Shown here: in pieces, positions 12,401-23,220 of the stretch | Numbering within the stretch: position 1 is the first letter of the stretch | Layout of the letters: each line of letters opens with the position of its first letter | Source of the DNA: Petunia secreta | Lineage: Eukaryota > Streptophyta > Magnoliopsida > Solanales > Solanaceae | NCBI GenBank assembly: GCA_029990175.1 | Contig: JARKIP010000003.1 | Coordinates: 3,782,001 to 3,846,000 of the forward strand | DNA: 64,000 bases | Direction: 5' to 3' | Made by a program: the position numbers and the translations under genes | The notes under the pieces: model-generated | What the model was told of the DNA's origin: nothing | Database searches by the model: none | What the model saw: the letters and a program-made list of their open reading frames with translations, nothing else

Positions 12401-13364
12401 AATCAGCACTTCAAGACTTAACACTAATATTAGAACTAAAAAAAAGAACTGCAAGAAAAGTAAAGCTTTACTGATTCAGATTCATACACAAGCTAGAAAA
12501 ACATACTGTAAAGTGCATAAACATGAGAGTAATAGTTAGGATTTACCTTTTAAGGAGCAGCGAATGGGGCGAGGATTCGAAAATAAATGGGACTCGACTA
12601 AGCGACTCGACTAAGTGACTCAAACGAAGTTGACGACTCGAACGATAGAGCGACAACACAAATCAATCCTAGAAAAACAGCCACAGAGAAGATATTAAAA
12701 CTCGAAAATCAATAAAAACTTGCGTATTTTCTGTTATGAACCCTGCCTCCCCCCTTCACCTCAAAAAAAACTGGAACCCCTCAAAATGAACAAAATAAGA
12801 ATATATATACCTGAGCTTGCTAGGGTTTGATTCCCGCTTGAATTTTCGGATCAACCCTTACTCATTTTCACCTTTCCTTTAGAGACAAGGGTGAAAATGG
12901 TATATTCCTCTCGGATTGTACCACTTTCACCTTTTCCTCTAAAGGATTTGCCCGTTAGGATGATTTACGGCTCGGATTAACTTTGGGTTTCAAAATACAT
13001 GATCAAGATCCGAGACAGCTGGTTGTACGAAGATAAACGATGTGGAGGATCGTAGGGGGACCATTCGTACTGGTTTTTGGCGGATTGAAAGGGGGAAATC
13101 GGGTTTGGGTCTAAGGGAGAAGAATCGGGTCTAGAATGGAAAACGGGTTGGGAAAATCGTATTCAGGGTTTTCTGATTTAGGATTATATTAGAATAGGGG
13201 GTTTTGCACGAATGAGCTGAAATTTGGCTGTGCATTATAGATTTAGCCACTTTCTTTTAAAATTAGTAATTTAGTTCTTTAAATTCTAAAATTAGCCCTT
13301 TAAATTAAACACACTTTATAATTTACTATTAACTTAAAATTCGAGACAAAATTGGGTGTCAACA
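9421..13364 (-). repeat. 3.9-kb LTR of element B
   Basis: On the minus strand it starts TGTTGACACCC (at 13364) and ends GGGGTTCAACA (at 9421), so the ends are TGTTGA/TCAACA. The region 9690-10220 is low-complexity DNA built on AAATTAAATAAATGA. The region 11400-12300 is pyrimidine-rich on the plus strand and has no convincing gene; the open frame at 11873-12160 is composition-driven. A TATA box lies at 12800-12810 on the minus strand. Confidence 0.65.
12800..12810 (-). promoter_or_regulatory. TATA-like box of element B LTR
   Basis: GTATATATATTC on the minus strand, about 560 bp inside the LTR from its 5' end, is a plausible start signal. No transcript evidence is available. Confidence 0.4.
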
Positions 13365-13381
13365 GCTGCCTCTCTTTACCC
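13365..13381 (-). other. Polypurine tract of element B
   Basis: On the minus strand GGGTAAAGAGAGGCAGC runs directly into the LTR start TGTTGACACCC. Its position sets the LTR boundary and shows that this is the 3' LTR. Confidence 0.65.
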
Positions 13382-13510
13382 GGAAAGGATGAAAGAGTTT
13401 TCGGGTAAAGAAGTTGACGGAAAAGCCAATTTTGTCACGATAAAGCCAAAGACTTCTGATTCCAAGGACCAAAAGGCGAGACTTATGGACATGGCCGAAC
13501 TCCGGTTTCT

Positions 13511-13561
13511 GAGTTGCCTACATATCTTGGGCTGAAAGAGAATCAGGCCATATGTAGTTCG
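13511..13561 (-). repeat. CCTACGTA-type hairpin-like motif, copy 2
   Basis: GAGTTGCCTACATATC ... GAATCAGGCCATATGTAGTTCG: the two outer halves are inverted copies with compensating changes (TACATAT against ATATGTA). It lies about 150 bp from the polypurine tract of element B. Confidence 0.6.
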
Positions 13562-13859
13562 ACGACACTTAGGTATGAAACTCGCACGATTGACAGAAAA
13601 TGACGCACGAAATAAGAAAGAATTCAATCTGACGCCTAATCTGAAATGAAAGATTAGGTAAAACTTGCTTGTTCGAGTGTGATTCTTCAGATCCTCGTTG
13701 ACTAGTCTAGCTCATATCAACGATTGCCCCAGTTCACTGCTAAGAAAAAGTTCCACGTTATGCTCCAAATGCTGCTGCGGTACTGCTAAAGTTCTGTAAA
13801 GACTTAACAAACGGTAAGCGAGCAACTGCTAATAAAGCCTGATAATCAAAAGTAAAGAA

Positions 13860-14830
13860 TGATCAAATATTGATGATACAAATTTGCAAGTGCGGATTGC
13901 GATATCATTGATAAGTTATCTTCCAAACAACTGGCGAAGCAATAAAGCAAGTGCGAAGGCATAATGCAAAGCATTTTCAACAATCTTGACAAATCAACTG
14001 GCAAGCCGGTCGGGCATGAAGCAAGGAGGGTCTTGGGGTTGATTGTCAAACAAATCAGCTGGCGAACCGGTCCGGCACGAAGCGAGGAGGGTCTCGGGAC
14101 TGACCTGTTAACCTGTTAAGCTAAAAGTAAAGCGGTTCATAATATAAAGCAAGTGCAAAGTCATAATTGAAAGCAAGTGCAAGGCAATTTGAACATCTTG
14201 ACAAATCAACTGGCAAACCGGTCGGGCATGAAGCAAGGAGGGTCTTGGAATTGATTGTCTACAAATCAGCTGGCGAACCGGTCTGGCACGAAGCAAGGAG
14301 GGTCTCGGGGCTGACCTGTTAACCTGCTAAGCTAAAAGTAAAGTGGTTCATAATATAAAGCAAGTGCAAAGGCATAATTGAAAGCAAGTGCCAGGCGATT
14401 TTAACATCTTGACAAATCAACTGGCAAGCCGGTCGGGCACGCAGCAAGGAGGGTCTTGGAATTGATTGTCTACAAATCAGCTGGCGAACCGGTCCGGCAC
14501 GAAGCAAGGAGGGTCTCGGGGCTGACCTGTTAACCTGCTAAGCTAAAAGTAAAGCGGTTCATAATATAAAGCAAGTGTAAAGGCATAATTGAAAGCAAGT
14601 GCAAGGCAATTTTAACATCTTGACAAATAAACTGGCAAGCCGGTCGGGCACGCAGCAAGGAGGGTCTTGGAATTGATTGTCTACAAATCAGCTGGCGAAC
14701 CGGTCCGGCCCGAAGCAAGGAGGGTCTCGGGGCTGACCTGTTAACCTGCTAAGCTAAAAGTAAAGCGGTTCATAATATAAAGCAAGTGTAAAGTCATAAC
14801 TGAAAGCAAGTGCAGGGCAATTTAGCTTGA
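13860..14830 (-). repeat. 211-bp tandem repeat array in the 3' UTR of element B
   Basis: About four and a half units with a period of exactly 211 bp (landmark CTGGCGAACCGGTC is spaced 211, 211 and 211). Each unit contains two related halves: one with ACAAATCAACTGGCAAGCCGG and TCTTGG, one with ACAAATCAGCTGGCGAACCGG and TCTCGG. Each half is about 100 bp, so the unit is a higher-order dimer. Small open frames repeated at the same spacing are artefacts of the array. Confidence 0.85.
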
Positions 14831-16046
14831 AATGTAAAGCAATGCTAAAGCAATTTAGCGAATCAACAGGCGTGAAAATCCAACAAGAGAGAAACCCCGC
14901 CTGGTGGTCAACCTGAAAAACGTAAAGCAAGGCATCAATTTTAAAGCAAGTGCGATGACATACTTTAAAGCAAGCGCAAAGAAAAGCAGTGCGGGAATGT
15001 AGAGCAAAGCAAGAGCCATTTGGCGAATCAATAGGCGAGATAGTCCAACAAAGGGGATCTTCGTAGCCGATGGTCAACCTGAAAGAGTAAAGCAAGGCGT
15101 TAATTTAAAAGCAAGTGCGAGGAAATTCAAAGCAAGTGCAAAGAAAAGTAGTGCGGAAATGTAGTCGGTGCGATAGCTATTGATAAATCAATTGGCGAGA
15201 CAATCCGGCAAGGATGGCCTTGTGCGGATTATCATCCGAAATAAAGCGATGCCATATTTGGCTTAGTTTTGAAAACACAAAACAAGCCTCGGCTTTGTCG
15301 CCTATTAGGAATGGAAGTCATAGAGGTGGAAATGCCGCATGTTCGGCAATAACTCATGACAAAGCATAATGCTTTAAGTTATGAAAAAGGAAATGCGATG
15401 CAATCTGCAAGACAACTTTGGATGCGCGTTCAATAAATTGTTCATCCATAATGCGAATGATCCTTTCATTGCAAGCTTTCTCGTTCCTGCTCTCAAAGAA
15501 AAATTTGTTAGTTTTGGGTAGGGGCGTTTGTTTTGTGTTGATTCATCTTGAACTTGATGTCGCTGCTCCCTCGTTCTTCTTTAGACTTGGGCTTGCAAAT
15601 TATACTCAGAGACTTGACTTATGAACTCGAAATTGAATAATATTTCAAGATAGAGGCAAAGACAAGTAATTTGATAAAATATTAAACAAATAATCATTGA
15701 TATGCAACCACAATTTACAATGCATTTAAAAATTTCTGCCTTAACTCAAACTCATGACATATCTTGAAACAAACTGAACGTCATTTGTCTTTGCAACTTA
15801 TGCTAATCTTGAATACTTTTAGAAATTTGCCACTTTGTCCTTTGATAAGCGATACCAATTTCGCAAGAATCTGCCCCAGTTATAACCTTTATGCCCTCGA
15901 ACTCTTTTGCAAAATTTGCCCCAGTTTCTATCTTCCATATCTTCAATTCACCTTGCAAAATTTGCCCCAGTTTCTATCTTCCATATCTTCAATTCACCTT
16001 GCAAAGTTTGCCCCAGTTGCTCGCTTTAGGTTGCCCCGTTAAGAGC
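14831..16046 (-). other. Rest of the element B 3' UTR, degenerate repeats
   Basis: Diverged pieces of the array (GCAAGTGCAAAG, AATCAACAGGCG) go on to about 15240. After that comes unique DNA with one short tandem pair (about 51 bp, unit TTTGCCCCAGTTTCTATC..., 15910-16012). No coding sequence is convincing. Confidence 0.5.
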
Positions 16047-16401
16047 GCCTACGTATCCCTCCACGGAAATCAGACTGTGCGTAGTTCTGCTTACATAAAG
16101 ATTTTTGGGGAAGTATGGCAATCTAAGTACGAAACCGCATCCGAATTGGAAAACATGCACATCTGCCCAGATGCATAGTTCGGCATTAAATCATAAAAGA
16201 TAAACAAGCCTAAAGTGTTACAATATTTTGACCGAATCCGACGGGGATTGCCTACTTATCCCGTTGCCATTCCAGGAATCAGGTCAGAAATAGTTCAAAA
16301 ATACATAAAAGAGGAGATAGGGGATTCCTGTGCTAGTGCAACCGAACTCTATATGAGTTGCCTACGTATCCCGCCTCGGGAATCAGGTTACGCGTAGTTC
16401 G
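16047..16401 (-). repeat. Three further CCTACGTA-type hairpin-like motifs
   Basis: Copies lie at about 16047-16089, 16247-16297 and 16357-16401. The last is the cleanest: GTTGCCTACGTATCCC, then GGGAATCAGGTTACGCGTAGTTCG. CCC/GGG next to the arms extends the possible stem. The copies are about 200 and 110 bp apart, in unrelated flanking DNA. Confidence 0.6.
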
Positions 16402-16554
16402 CATTACAATCAAAATTACATTGAAACAATGCTAACTTATCGGTTGCTTTAGACATAATATCTCTTGACAACATCTGCGTTGATTATCTTTGGTCAAACT
16501 TGATCATGAATATCCGCCAAGATTAGTGTTCTTCTACATAATGACATTGCCAAC

Positions 16555-17184
16555 TTGGTGTTACAGCAACAATACCGTGAAAAGGGATTTACAAAATATT
16601 CTGAGTTGATCTCATGCCTTCTGGTGGCTGAGCAACATAATTCCCTGTTGATTAAAAATCATGAAGTCCGTCCCACTGGATCTGCTCCGTTCCCTAAGGT
16701 GAACGTGGGAGAACATGCTCCATTCCCTGAGGCGAATGTTGTAGCAACAAATAATGTGCCTGAAAGAAGGCAAAATAATTACCGTGGTAAAGGCCATGGT
16801 CGTGGGCGCGGCAAGGGACGAAATAATACTCGTCGTCACGGTGGAAATAAATATGAGAACAATAAGAGTTCTCAAGCTAATCCTTCAAAATGCAAGAATA
16901 ATAATATTTGCCATCGATGTGGTGGGAAAGGTCATTGGGCGAAAATTTGTCGTACGCCTGAACATCTTGTCAAGCTTTATCAAGCTTCGCTCAAAAGAAA
17001 TGAAAATAATGTGGAGGCACATTTTACCTTTCAGAATAATGACAATGGGACACATCTGGCACATCTTGCTGACAAGCATGATGAGACGGAGGCGTATCTT
17101 GCTGTAAAAGATGATGATCTTTTTGAAGGCCTCCCAAATATTACCCATTTAGAAGCTGGAGACTTCTTTGAGAATCGTAACTGA
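16555..17184 (+). pseudogene. Element C gag, C-terminal half
   Basis: The frame is open from the truncation and has no proper start; it begins in the tail of the capsid-like domain (LQQQYREKGFTKYSELIS). An RGKGHGRGRGKGR basic stretch is followed by one CCHC zinc knuckle, CHRCGGKGHWAKIC, at about 16912-16953, for nucleic-acid binding. It ends in an acidic tail with its natural stop. A 168-bp AT-rich spacer separates it from the protease. Confidence 0.8.
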
Positions 17185-17352
17185 AGAACTGATGTTGTAA
17201 CTGGGGAATAAAAATAATAAAGAATAATGTTGTCTTTATTTTATGTTTTAAAGTTAGAAAAAAATGTCATCTTTATTTATGTTTCAATGTTTAAAAGTAC
17301 TTTTCTTGTACTTTATTTTTAGTATTTCTTACTATGTAATTTTTATCTTTTT

Positions 17353-19221
17353 ATGAAGAAAATGGAAATTTCCCAGTCTTCAGTTGGATTCAAGCTCTAT
17401 AACAAAGATATATGTCTCTTGGATAGTGCTACAACGCACACAATTTTAAAGGATAAGAAATATTTTTCTTATTTGATTAATAAAGAGTCCAATGTTAGTA
17501 CAATATGTGGTAGTACAAAGTTGGTTGAAGGTTATGGCAAAGCCAATTTATTATTACCTGGAGGAACAAGTTTGGCTATTGATGAAGCCATGTATTGTAG
17601 TAAGTCTCAAAGAAACTTGTTAAGTTTCAAGGATATTCGCCAAAACGGCTATCATATTGAGACTAAAACTGATGGAAAGACTGAATATCTTTATATTACT
17701 ACAATAAAGTCGGGTGAGAAATATATTCTTGAAAAGCTCCCCGCTCTTTCCTCCGGTTTGTACTACACAAACATTGGTACAATTGAATCACATGCCATAG
17801 TAAACAAAGGGTTTACTGAATGAAATGATTTTATTATTTGGCATGACCGGTTGGGCCATCCCGGTTATAATATGATGCGCAATATAATTGAGAATTCAAA
17901 TGGGCATACATTGAAGAACCAAAAGATTCTTCAATTTAAAGAATTCTCTTGTGCTGCCTGTTCTCAAGGAAAGCTAATTACTAGAGCATCTAAAGTTGGG
18001 ATCAGGATCCCTGCATTTCTGGAACGTATACAGGGTGATATATGTGGGCCCATATACCCTCCATGTGGACCATTCAGATATTTTATGATTTTAATAGATG
18101 CATCTACAAGATGGTCACATGTGTGCTTATTATCAACCCGCAATATGACATTTGCGAGGTTGCTTGCTCAAATAATAAGATTGAGAGCACAATTTCCAGA
18201 TTATGCTATTAAGACAATTCGTCTTGATAATGCTGGTGAGTTTACATCTCAAGCATTTAATGATTATTGCATGTCAACTGGGATTACAGTTGAACATCCA
18301 GTTGCTCATGTTCATACTCAAAATGGTCTAGCAGAATCATTTATCAAAAGCCTCCAATTAATGGCTAGACCAATGCTTATGAGAACTAAATAACCCATTT
18401 CAATATGGGGTCATGCTATTTTGAATGCGGCAGCTCTTGTTCGGATTAGGCCGACAAGTTATCATAAATTCTCCCCACTACAATTAACTTTTGGTCAGGA
18501 GCCAAATATTTCCCATCTTAGAATTTTTGGATGTGCGGTATATGAGCCAATTGCTCCACCACAACGCACAAAGATGGGATCCCAAAGAAGGTTGGGGATA
18601 TATGTTGGGTATGAATCTACGTCTATTATTAAATATCTTGAGCCCATGACGGGAGATTTATTCACCGCAAGGTTTGCTGATTGTCATTTTGACGAATCAG
18701 TTTTCCCAACATTAGGGGGAGAGAATAAGAAGCTGGAAAAAGATATTGACTGGAATGCACTAACACTATCTCATTTAGATCCTCGTACAAATCAATGTGA
18801 ACAAGAAGTTCAAAAGATAGTATATTTGCAAAATGTTGCAAATCAACTGCCAGATGCATTCACTGACCTACCAAGGGTTACTAAATCCCACATTCCAGCT
18901 GCAAATGCTCCTGTTCGAGTTGATGTCCCGGTAGGACAATCTATAAGTGCAAGTGAGTCTAAGGTACGCTTGAAGCGTGGTAGACCACCCGGTTCGAAAG
19001 ATAAAAATCCTCGAAAAAGAAAAGGAGCAATTGATCAAAAAGATCAAAATATGGAGGTAATTGCTCAAGAAGAGCATAGAGATATAAAAATTGATAATTC
19101 CTCTTCAGGAGAGGCTCAGGTACCTGAAAATACTAAAATCGAAGAGATCTCAATGAATTATGTCTCTACCAGAAAAATATGGAACCGAAATGATATTGTT
19201 GTCGACAACACTTTTGCATAA
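17353..19221 (+). pseudogene. Element C protease and integrase (broken)
   Basis: The aspartic protease has CLLDSATTHTI (DSA instead of DSG or DTG) near 17420. After an in-frame TGA (17821-17823) the same frame continues with the integrase zinc finger WHDRLGHPG ... CAACSQGK, then the core with D in IQGDICGP (about 18037), D in IRLDNAGEF and E in GLAESFIK. An in-frame TAA (18391-18393) cuts the core from its C-terminal part (18421-19221), which has FGCAVYEPI and GIYVGYES segments. After 19221 the reading frame changes. Confidence 0.8.
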
Positions 19222-20877
19222 ATGTTGTTGTTGATGTGATGCAACATAATGAGGATCTTGAACCAAAATCTGTCAATGAATGCAGACAGAGAAATGATTG
19301 GCCAAAATGGAAAGATGCAATTCAATCAGAATTGACTTCACTTGAAAAAAGTGACCAATTGTCCGAACACCTGAAGGTGTAAAGCCAGTGGGTTATAAGT
19401 GGGTATTTGTGCGAAAACGAAATGAGAAAAATGAAGTCGTTAGATATAAAGCACGACTTGTGGTAGAAGGATTTTCGCAAAGACCTGGCATTGATTATAT
19501 GGAAACATATTCTCCCGTGGTGGATGCAATCACCTTCAGGTATCTCGTAAGTCTGGCAGTACGAGAAAAACTTGATATGCATCTAATAGATGTTGTCACA
19601 GCCTATTTATATGGTTCATTGGACAACGAAATTTTCATGAAAATCCCCGAAGGGTTTAAAATGTCTGAGGCATTTAAAGGCTCCCGAGAAGCTTGTTCAA
19701 TAAAGCTTCAAAAATCCTTGTCTGGGTTGAAACAATCGGGACGCATGTGGTATAATCGCCTTAGCGAATACCTGTTGAGACAAGGATACAAAAATAATCC
19801 AGTTTGTCCTTGTGTTTTTATAAAAAGGTCTGGATCTGGATATGTCATAATAGCTGTGTATGTGGATGATTTAAATATCATTGGCACTCCTGAAGAGCTC
19901 CCAAAGGCAATGGAATGCTTAAAGAAAGAATTTGAGATGAAAGATCTTGGAAAGACAAAATTTTGTCTTGGCCTACAAATTGAGCAATTTCCTAAAGGAA
20001 TATTTGTTCTTCAATCTACATATACAGAAAAAGTCTTGAAAAGATTTTACATGGATAAATCACATCCGTTGAGCACTCCAATGATTCTGAGATCACTTGA
20101 TGTGAATAAAGATCCATTTCGACCTTGTGAAACTGATGAAGAGTTTCTTGGTGCTGAAGTACCATATCTTAGTGCAATTGGTGCACTGATGTACCATGCA
20201 AATAATACTCGGCCAGATATAGCTTTTGCTGTAAGCTTATTGGCAGGGTTTAGTTCTTCCCCAACTCGAAGACATTGGGATAGTATTAAGCATATACTTA
20301 GATACCTCCAAGGCACTATTGATAAGGGTTTGTTCTATTCGAATGAAGCCAAGTCACAATTGATTGGTTATGCCGATGCTGGTTATTTATTTGATCCACA
20401 TAAAGGTCGGTCCCAAACGGGCTATTTGTTTACATGTGGAGATACAGCCATTTCGTGGCGTTCAGTGAAACAAACTATTGCTGCTACTTCTTCAATCATG
20501 CAGAGATATTGGCTATTCATGAAGCAAGCCGGGAATGCATTTGGTTGAGATTAATGACTCAACATATTCAGCACATTTGTGGTTTTTCTTTGAAGAAGAT
20601 TCCAACAATATTATATGAAGACAATAGCGCGTGCATTGAGCAACTGAAAGAAGGATATATTAAAGGAGACAGAATAAAACACATTTCACCAAAATTCTTT
20701 TTCACTCATGATATTCAAAATATTGGTGAAATAGATGTTCAACAAATATGGTCGAGTGATAATCTGGCGGATTTATTTACTAAAGCATTACCAACCTCAA
20801 CATTTGAGAAGCTTGTTTACAAGATTGGGATGCGTCGTCTTCGAGATGTCAAGGAGTGTCTTCATCAGGGGGAGTAA
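19222..20877 (+). pseudogene. Element C reverse transcriptase and RNase H (broken)
   Basis: The RT begins before 19388 (GYKWVFVRKR) after a frameshift at 19222-19387. Motifs ARLVVEGFSQ, LSGLKQSGRMW and catalytic YVDD (19859-19870) are intact. Near 20500 a one-base shift moves the RNase H into another frame (EILAIHEASRECIW, YEDNSACIEQL, NLADLFTKALP), which ends naturally at 20877. Between 20886 and 21055 a motif of TGTACTCTTTTTCC...AAGGTTTTAA is present twice in the 3' UTR. Confidence 0.83.
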
Positions 20878-21077
20878 ATACGCGATGTACTCTTTTTCCC
20901 TTAACAAGGTTTTATCCCACTTGGATTTTACTTGTAAGGTTTTTAATGAGGCAGCTCTAAAAGCGTATTACAAGATATGTGTACTCTTTTTCCTTCACTA
21001 GGCTTTTTCCCACCGGGTTTTTCCTAGTAAGGTTTTAACGAGGCACATTATCTTCCAAATGGTCATCCAAGGGGGAA

Positions 21078-21366
21078 TGTTACAAATACATGTATGTAGT
21101 ATAAATGTGGATGACCACTACTCTCCATTTATTCACTTGTAACATATGATTTAATACCCCACTTTCTCCTACTTAATTCCTCCCCACTTTCTCCTACTTA
21201 ATTCCTCATTTAGGGATGACTTGTAACTTCCTATGTATTGGAGTCCTATAAATAGAGGACACTTTGTCTATGGAAGACACACTTGAAACAATTTGAGAAT
21301 ACAAGTTCTTCCTTCTCCTCTCATATATTTTTGTCTTGTTCTTACTTTTCTATTAGTTTTACAACA
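21078..21366 (+). repeat. 3' LTR of element C
   Basis: 289 bp, TGTTACAAAT ... TTTTACAACA, directly after the polypurine tract AAGGGGGAA (21069-21077). A TATA box CTATAAATA is at 21246-21254. An exact tandem pair based on CCCCACTTTCTCCTACTTAA lies at 21156-21207. The next five bases, GTATT, match the corresponding place in the D LTR (27770-27774). Confidence 0.8.
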
Positions 21367-21472
21367 GTATTCTGTTTTATATTATTACAAAACTGAATGC
21401 TTGCTACTAGTTTGTCTAGAATACATGTGAGTATGATGTTTGAACTGCTTCCGCTGCATATATGTTCTTTCA
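21367..21472 (+). repeat. Remnant of the 5' LTR of element D
   Basis: Aligns without gaps to 27770-27875, the last 106 bp of the 3' LTR, with four mismatches. The first 1.2 kb of this LTR is replaced by element C. Confidence 0.88.
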
Positions 21473-21474
21473 AT

Positions 21475-21486
21475 TGGTATCAGAGC
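21475..21486 (+). other. Primer binding site of element D
   Basis: TGGTATCAGAGC, the standard complement of the plant initiator tRNA-Met 3' end, two bases after the LTR. Confidence 0.92.
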
Positions 21487-22394
21487 CTACTCACGTCTAA
21501 CTAGATGGTTAGGGTTTCATAAAAATAATTACTTGCATGCATGCAGTTTTTTGAAAAACATGAACTTGTATTGTTTGTTTTTCTAAAAAAAAAAAAGCAG
21601 TATTTTTGTGAAAACGGAAATTTCAAAATATGTGGTTGAACTTGATTCATGGATATCAGTTTATAATATGTTGCTGCATGACAAGATTGTAAACTAAAAA
21701 ATATTTTGAATCCTGAAACATGAAAAACGATTTTTCCTAACCAATTTGGTCACAGATTTGGAGTTTGAAAATTTTCAGACTCTGATTGACCTGAAATTTG
21801 GTGGGTCCATCGGCAACGATCTTCTGAGCAATACTCATTGCTTGACGATGACCAAGGTCGGTTCTTGGCCGTTTGAGGTCGTTAAGATGGTGTTTTGGAT
21901 GTTTTTCTATTTTCTGAAATTTAATTTTAAGAGAAAACGTATCTGTGATAATCCTATGGTGTTAGGGATCAATCCCTGAGTTCTCTATGATTAAATTTTA
22001 GTATAAATAATATATTTACGTGTTGACAATTAGTCTTCCTCCCCAACGGATAAATATACTAATGGTATACTAGGTTTAATCACTAGTTTTTGATGACTTG
22101 TATATATCTCTCCAACTGAGAATTATATGTTGTGTCAATGAGACTAGGGCTGTTAGATAATTGATATTCACTTGAATTAAATTGATAGTAGACTCTCCAA
22201 CTGTGTTAGATCTATTAAGTTTAATGAGTGAAATCTGACATTGTATGTATATGGTACATGGTAGTTATTTTTCCCAACGAATTTGGCTATTCAAGATGCA
22301 TGAAAATATATGTGCGATGTGATTTGAATTTCATTATTCAATGTTACATGACCTAAGTTGATCTAATTATATTATTATATCCCACAGATTAGCT
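21487..22394 (+). other. Leader of element D, non-coding
   Basis: About 900 bp of AT-rich leader between primer site and gag. It holds a run of A (21581-21596) and no credible gene; the 77-codon frame at 21746 has no recognisable content. Confidence 0.6.
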
Positions 22395-23220
22395 ATGTCT
22401 TCATTCAACCCCCTAAGTGCTATCCTCTCCCAAAACAAACTTGAGGGTCCTAACTATGTTGACTGGAAACGAAACCTTGATATCCTTCTTACTGCTGAGG
22501 AGTACAAGTTTGTACTGGAAATTGAGTGCCCCCCAAAACCTGCTGAGGATGCTACTGATGAGGCAAAAACAGCCTATGCTAAATGGGTTAAAGTTGATGG
22601 GATGGCGCGGTGTTACATTCTGGCTTCCATGTCTAATGTTCTGCAACATCAGCATCAGAACATGGAGTCTGCTTATGACATTCTGGAGAGCCTCAAAGAG
22701 ATGTTTGGGGCTCAGAATCGTGCACAGAAGCAGACAGCCATGAGGACCCTTATGAATACCAAAATGGCTGAAGGTGCTTCTGTAAGGGACCATGTTTTGA
22801 AGATGATGAGTCTTCTGAATGAAATAGAGGTCCTTGGAGCAGCCATTGATAAAGAGACACAAGTGGAGATGATCTTACAGTCTCTGCCAGACAGTTTTCA
22901 GCAATTTCGCCTGAATTACAATATGAATCAATTGGATTTAAATTTAGCGAAGCTGTTGAATGAGCTGTAGGCGGCTGAGTCTATAATAAAAGAACAAGCT
23001 CCACCTGTTGTACTTAATGTTGAGAAAGGTTCGTCTTCTAAGCCGAGAGGTGGTCAGAAGAAGAAAAAGACTCATCATGCTAAGGCTGCTATTGGTAGTG
23101 CTGCTGGTGGCATGAAAAAGGCTAACGGTAAGTGTTTTCACTGCAAGCAGAAAGGGCATTATAAGAAACAGTGTCCTGAATATCTCGAAAAGCTGAAAAA
23201 GCAAGGTAATTCAAATTTAC
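22395..23220 (+). pseudogene. Element D gag
   Basis: Starts with the ATG at 22395 (MSSFNPLSAILSQNKLEGP) and carries the capsid-like domain of copia gag (NYVDWKRNLDILLTAEEYKF, SYDILESLKEMFG-type helices). An in-frame TAG (22968-22970) interrupts it after residue 191. The same frame then gives a lysine-rich region and the CCHC knuckle CFHCKQKGHYKKQC at about 23132-23173. Gag and pol share one frame here. Confidence 0.83.

Larger units (their letters stand above)
9421..16520 (-). mobile_element. Element B: Ogre-like Ty3 retrotransposon, 3' end only
   Basis: A very long LTR is followed, reading right to left on the minus strand, by a polypurine tract and a 3' UTR containing tandem repeats. No gag or pol is present. 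The unit stops near 16520 where copia element C begins in mid-gag, so both were probably cut by one deletion. The giant LTR starting TGTTGACACCC and the repeat-laden 3' UTR are typical of Ogre-like Tat elements of Solanaceae; the family name is from memory. Confidence 0.65.
16520..21366 (+). mobile_element. Element C: Ty1/copia retrotransposon, 5'-truncated
   Basis: Order on the plus strand: partial gag, spacer, protease, integrase, RT, RNase H, polypurine tract, 3' LTR; this is the copia order (INT before RT). The 5' LTR, primer site and first part of gag are missing. Two in-frame stops and two frameshifts disable pol. Its 3' end sits inside the 5' LTR of element D. Confidence 0.85.

Noticed and set aside
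14108..14718. Three 62-codon minus-strand frames with the same sequence at 211-bp spacing, looking like a small gene family
   Set aside because: They follow the tandem repeat period exactly, and have no start context or homology; they are by-products of the array.
13860..15240. CRISPR-like array
   Set aside because: Units are contiguous 211-bp tandem repeats without unique spacers, in a plant retrotransposon 3' UTR.
22413..22862. 149-codon minus-strand frame
   Set aside because: Exact antisense of element D gag.
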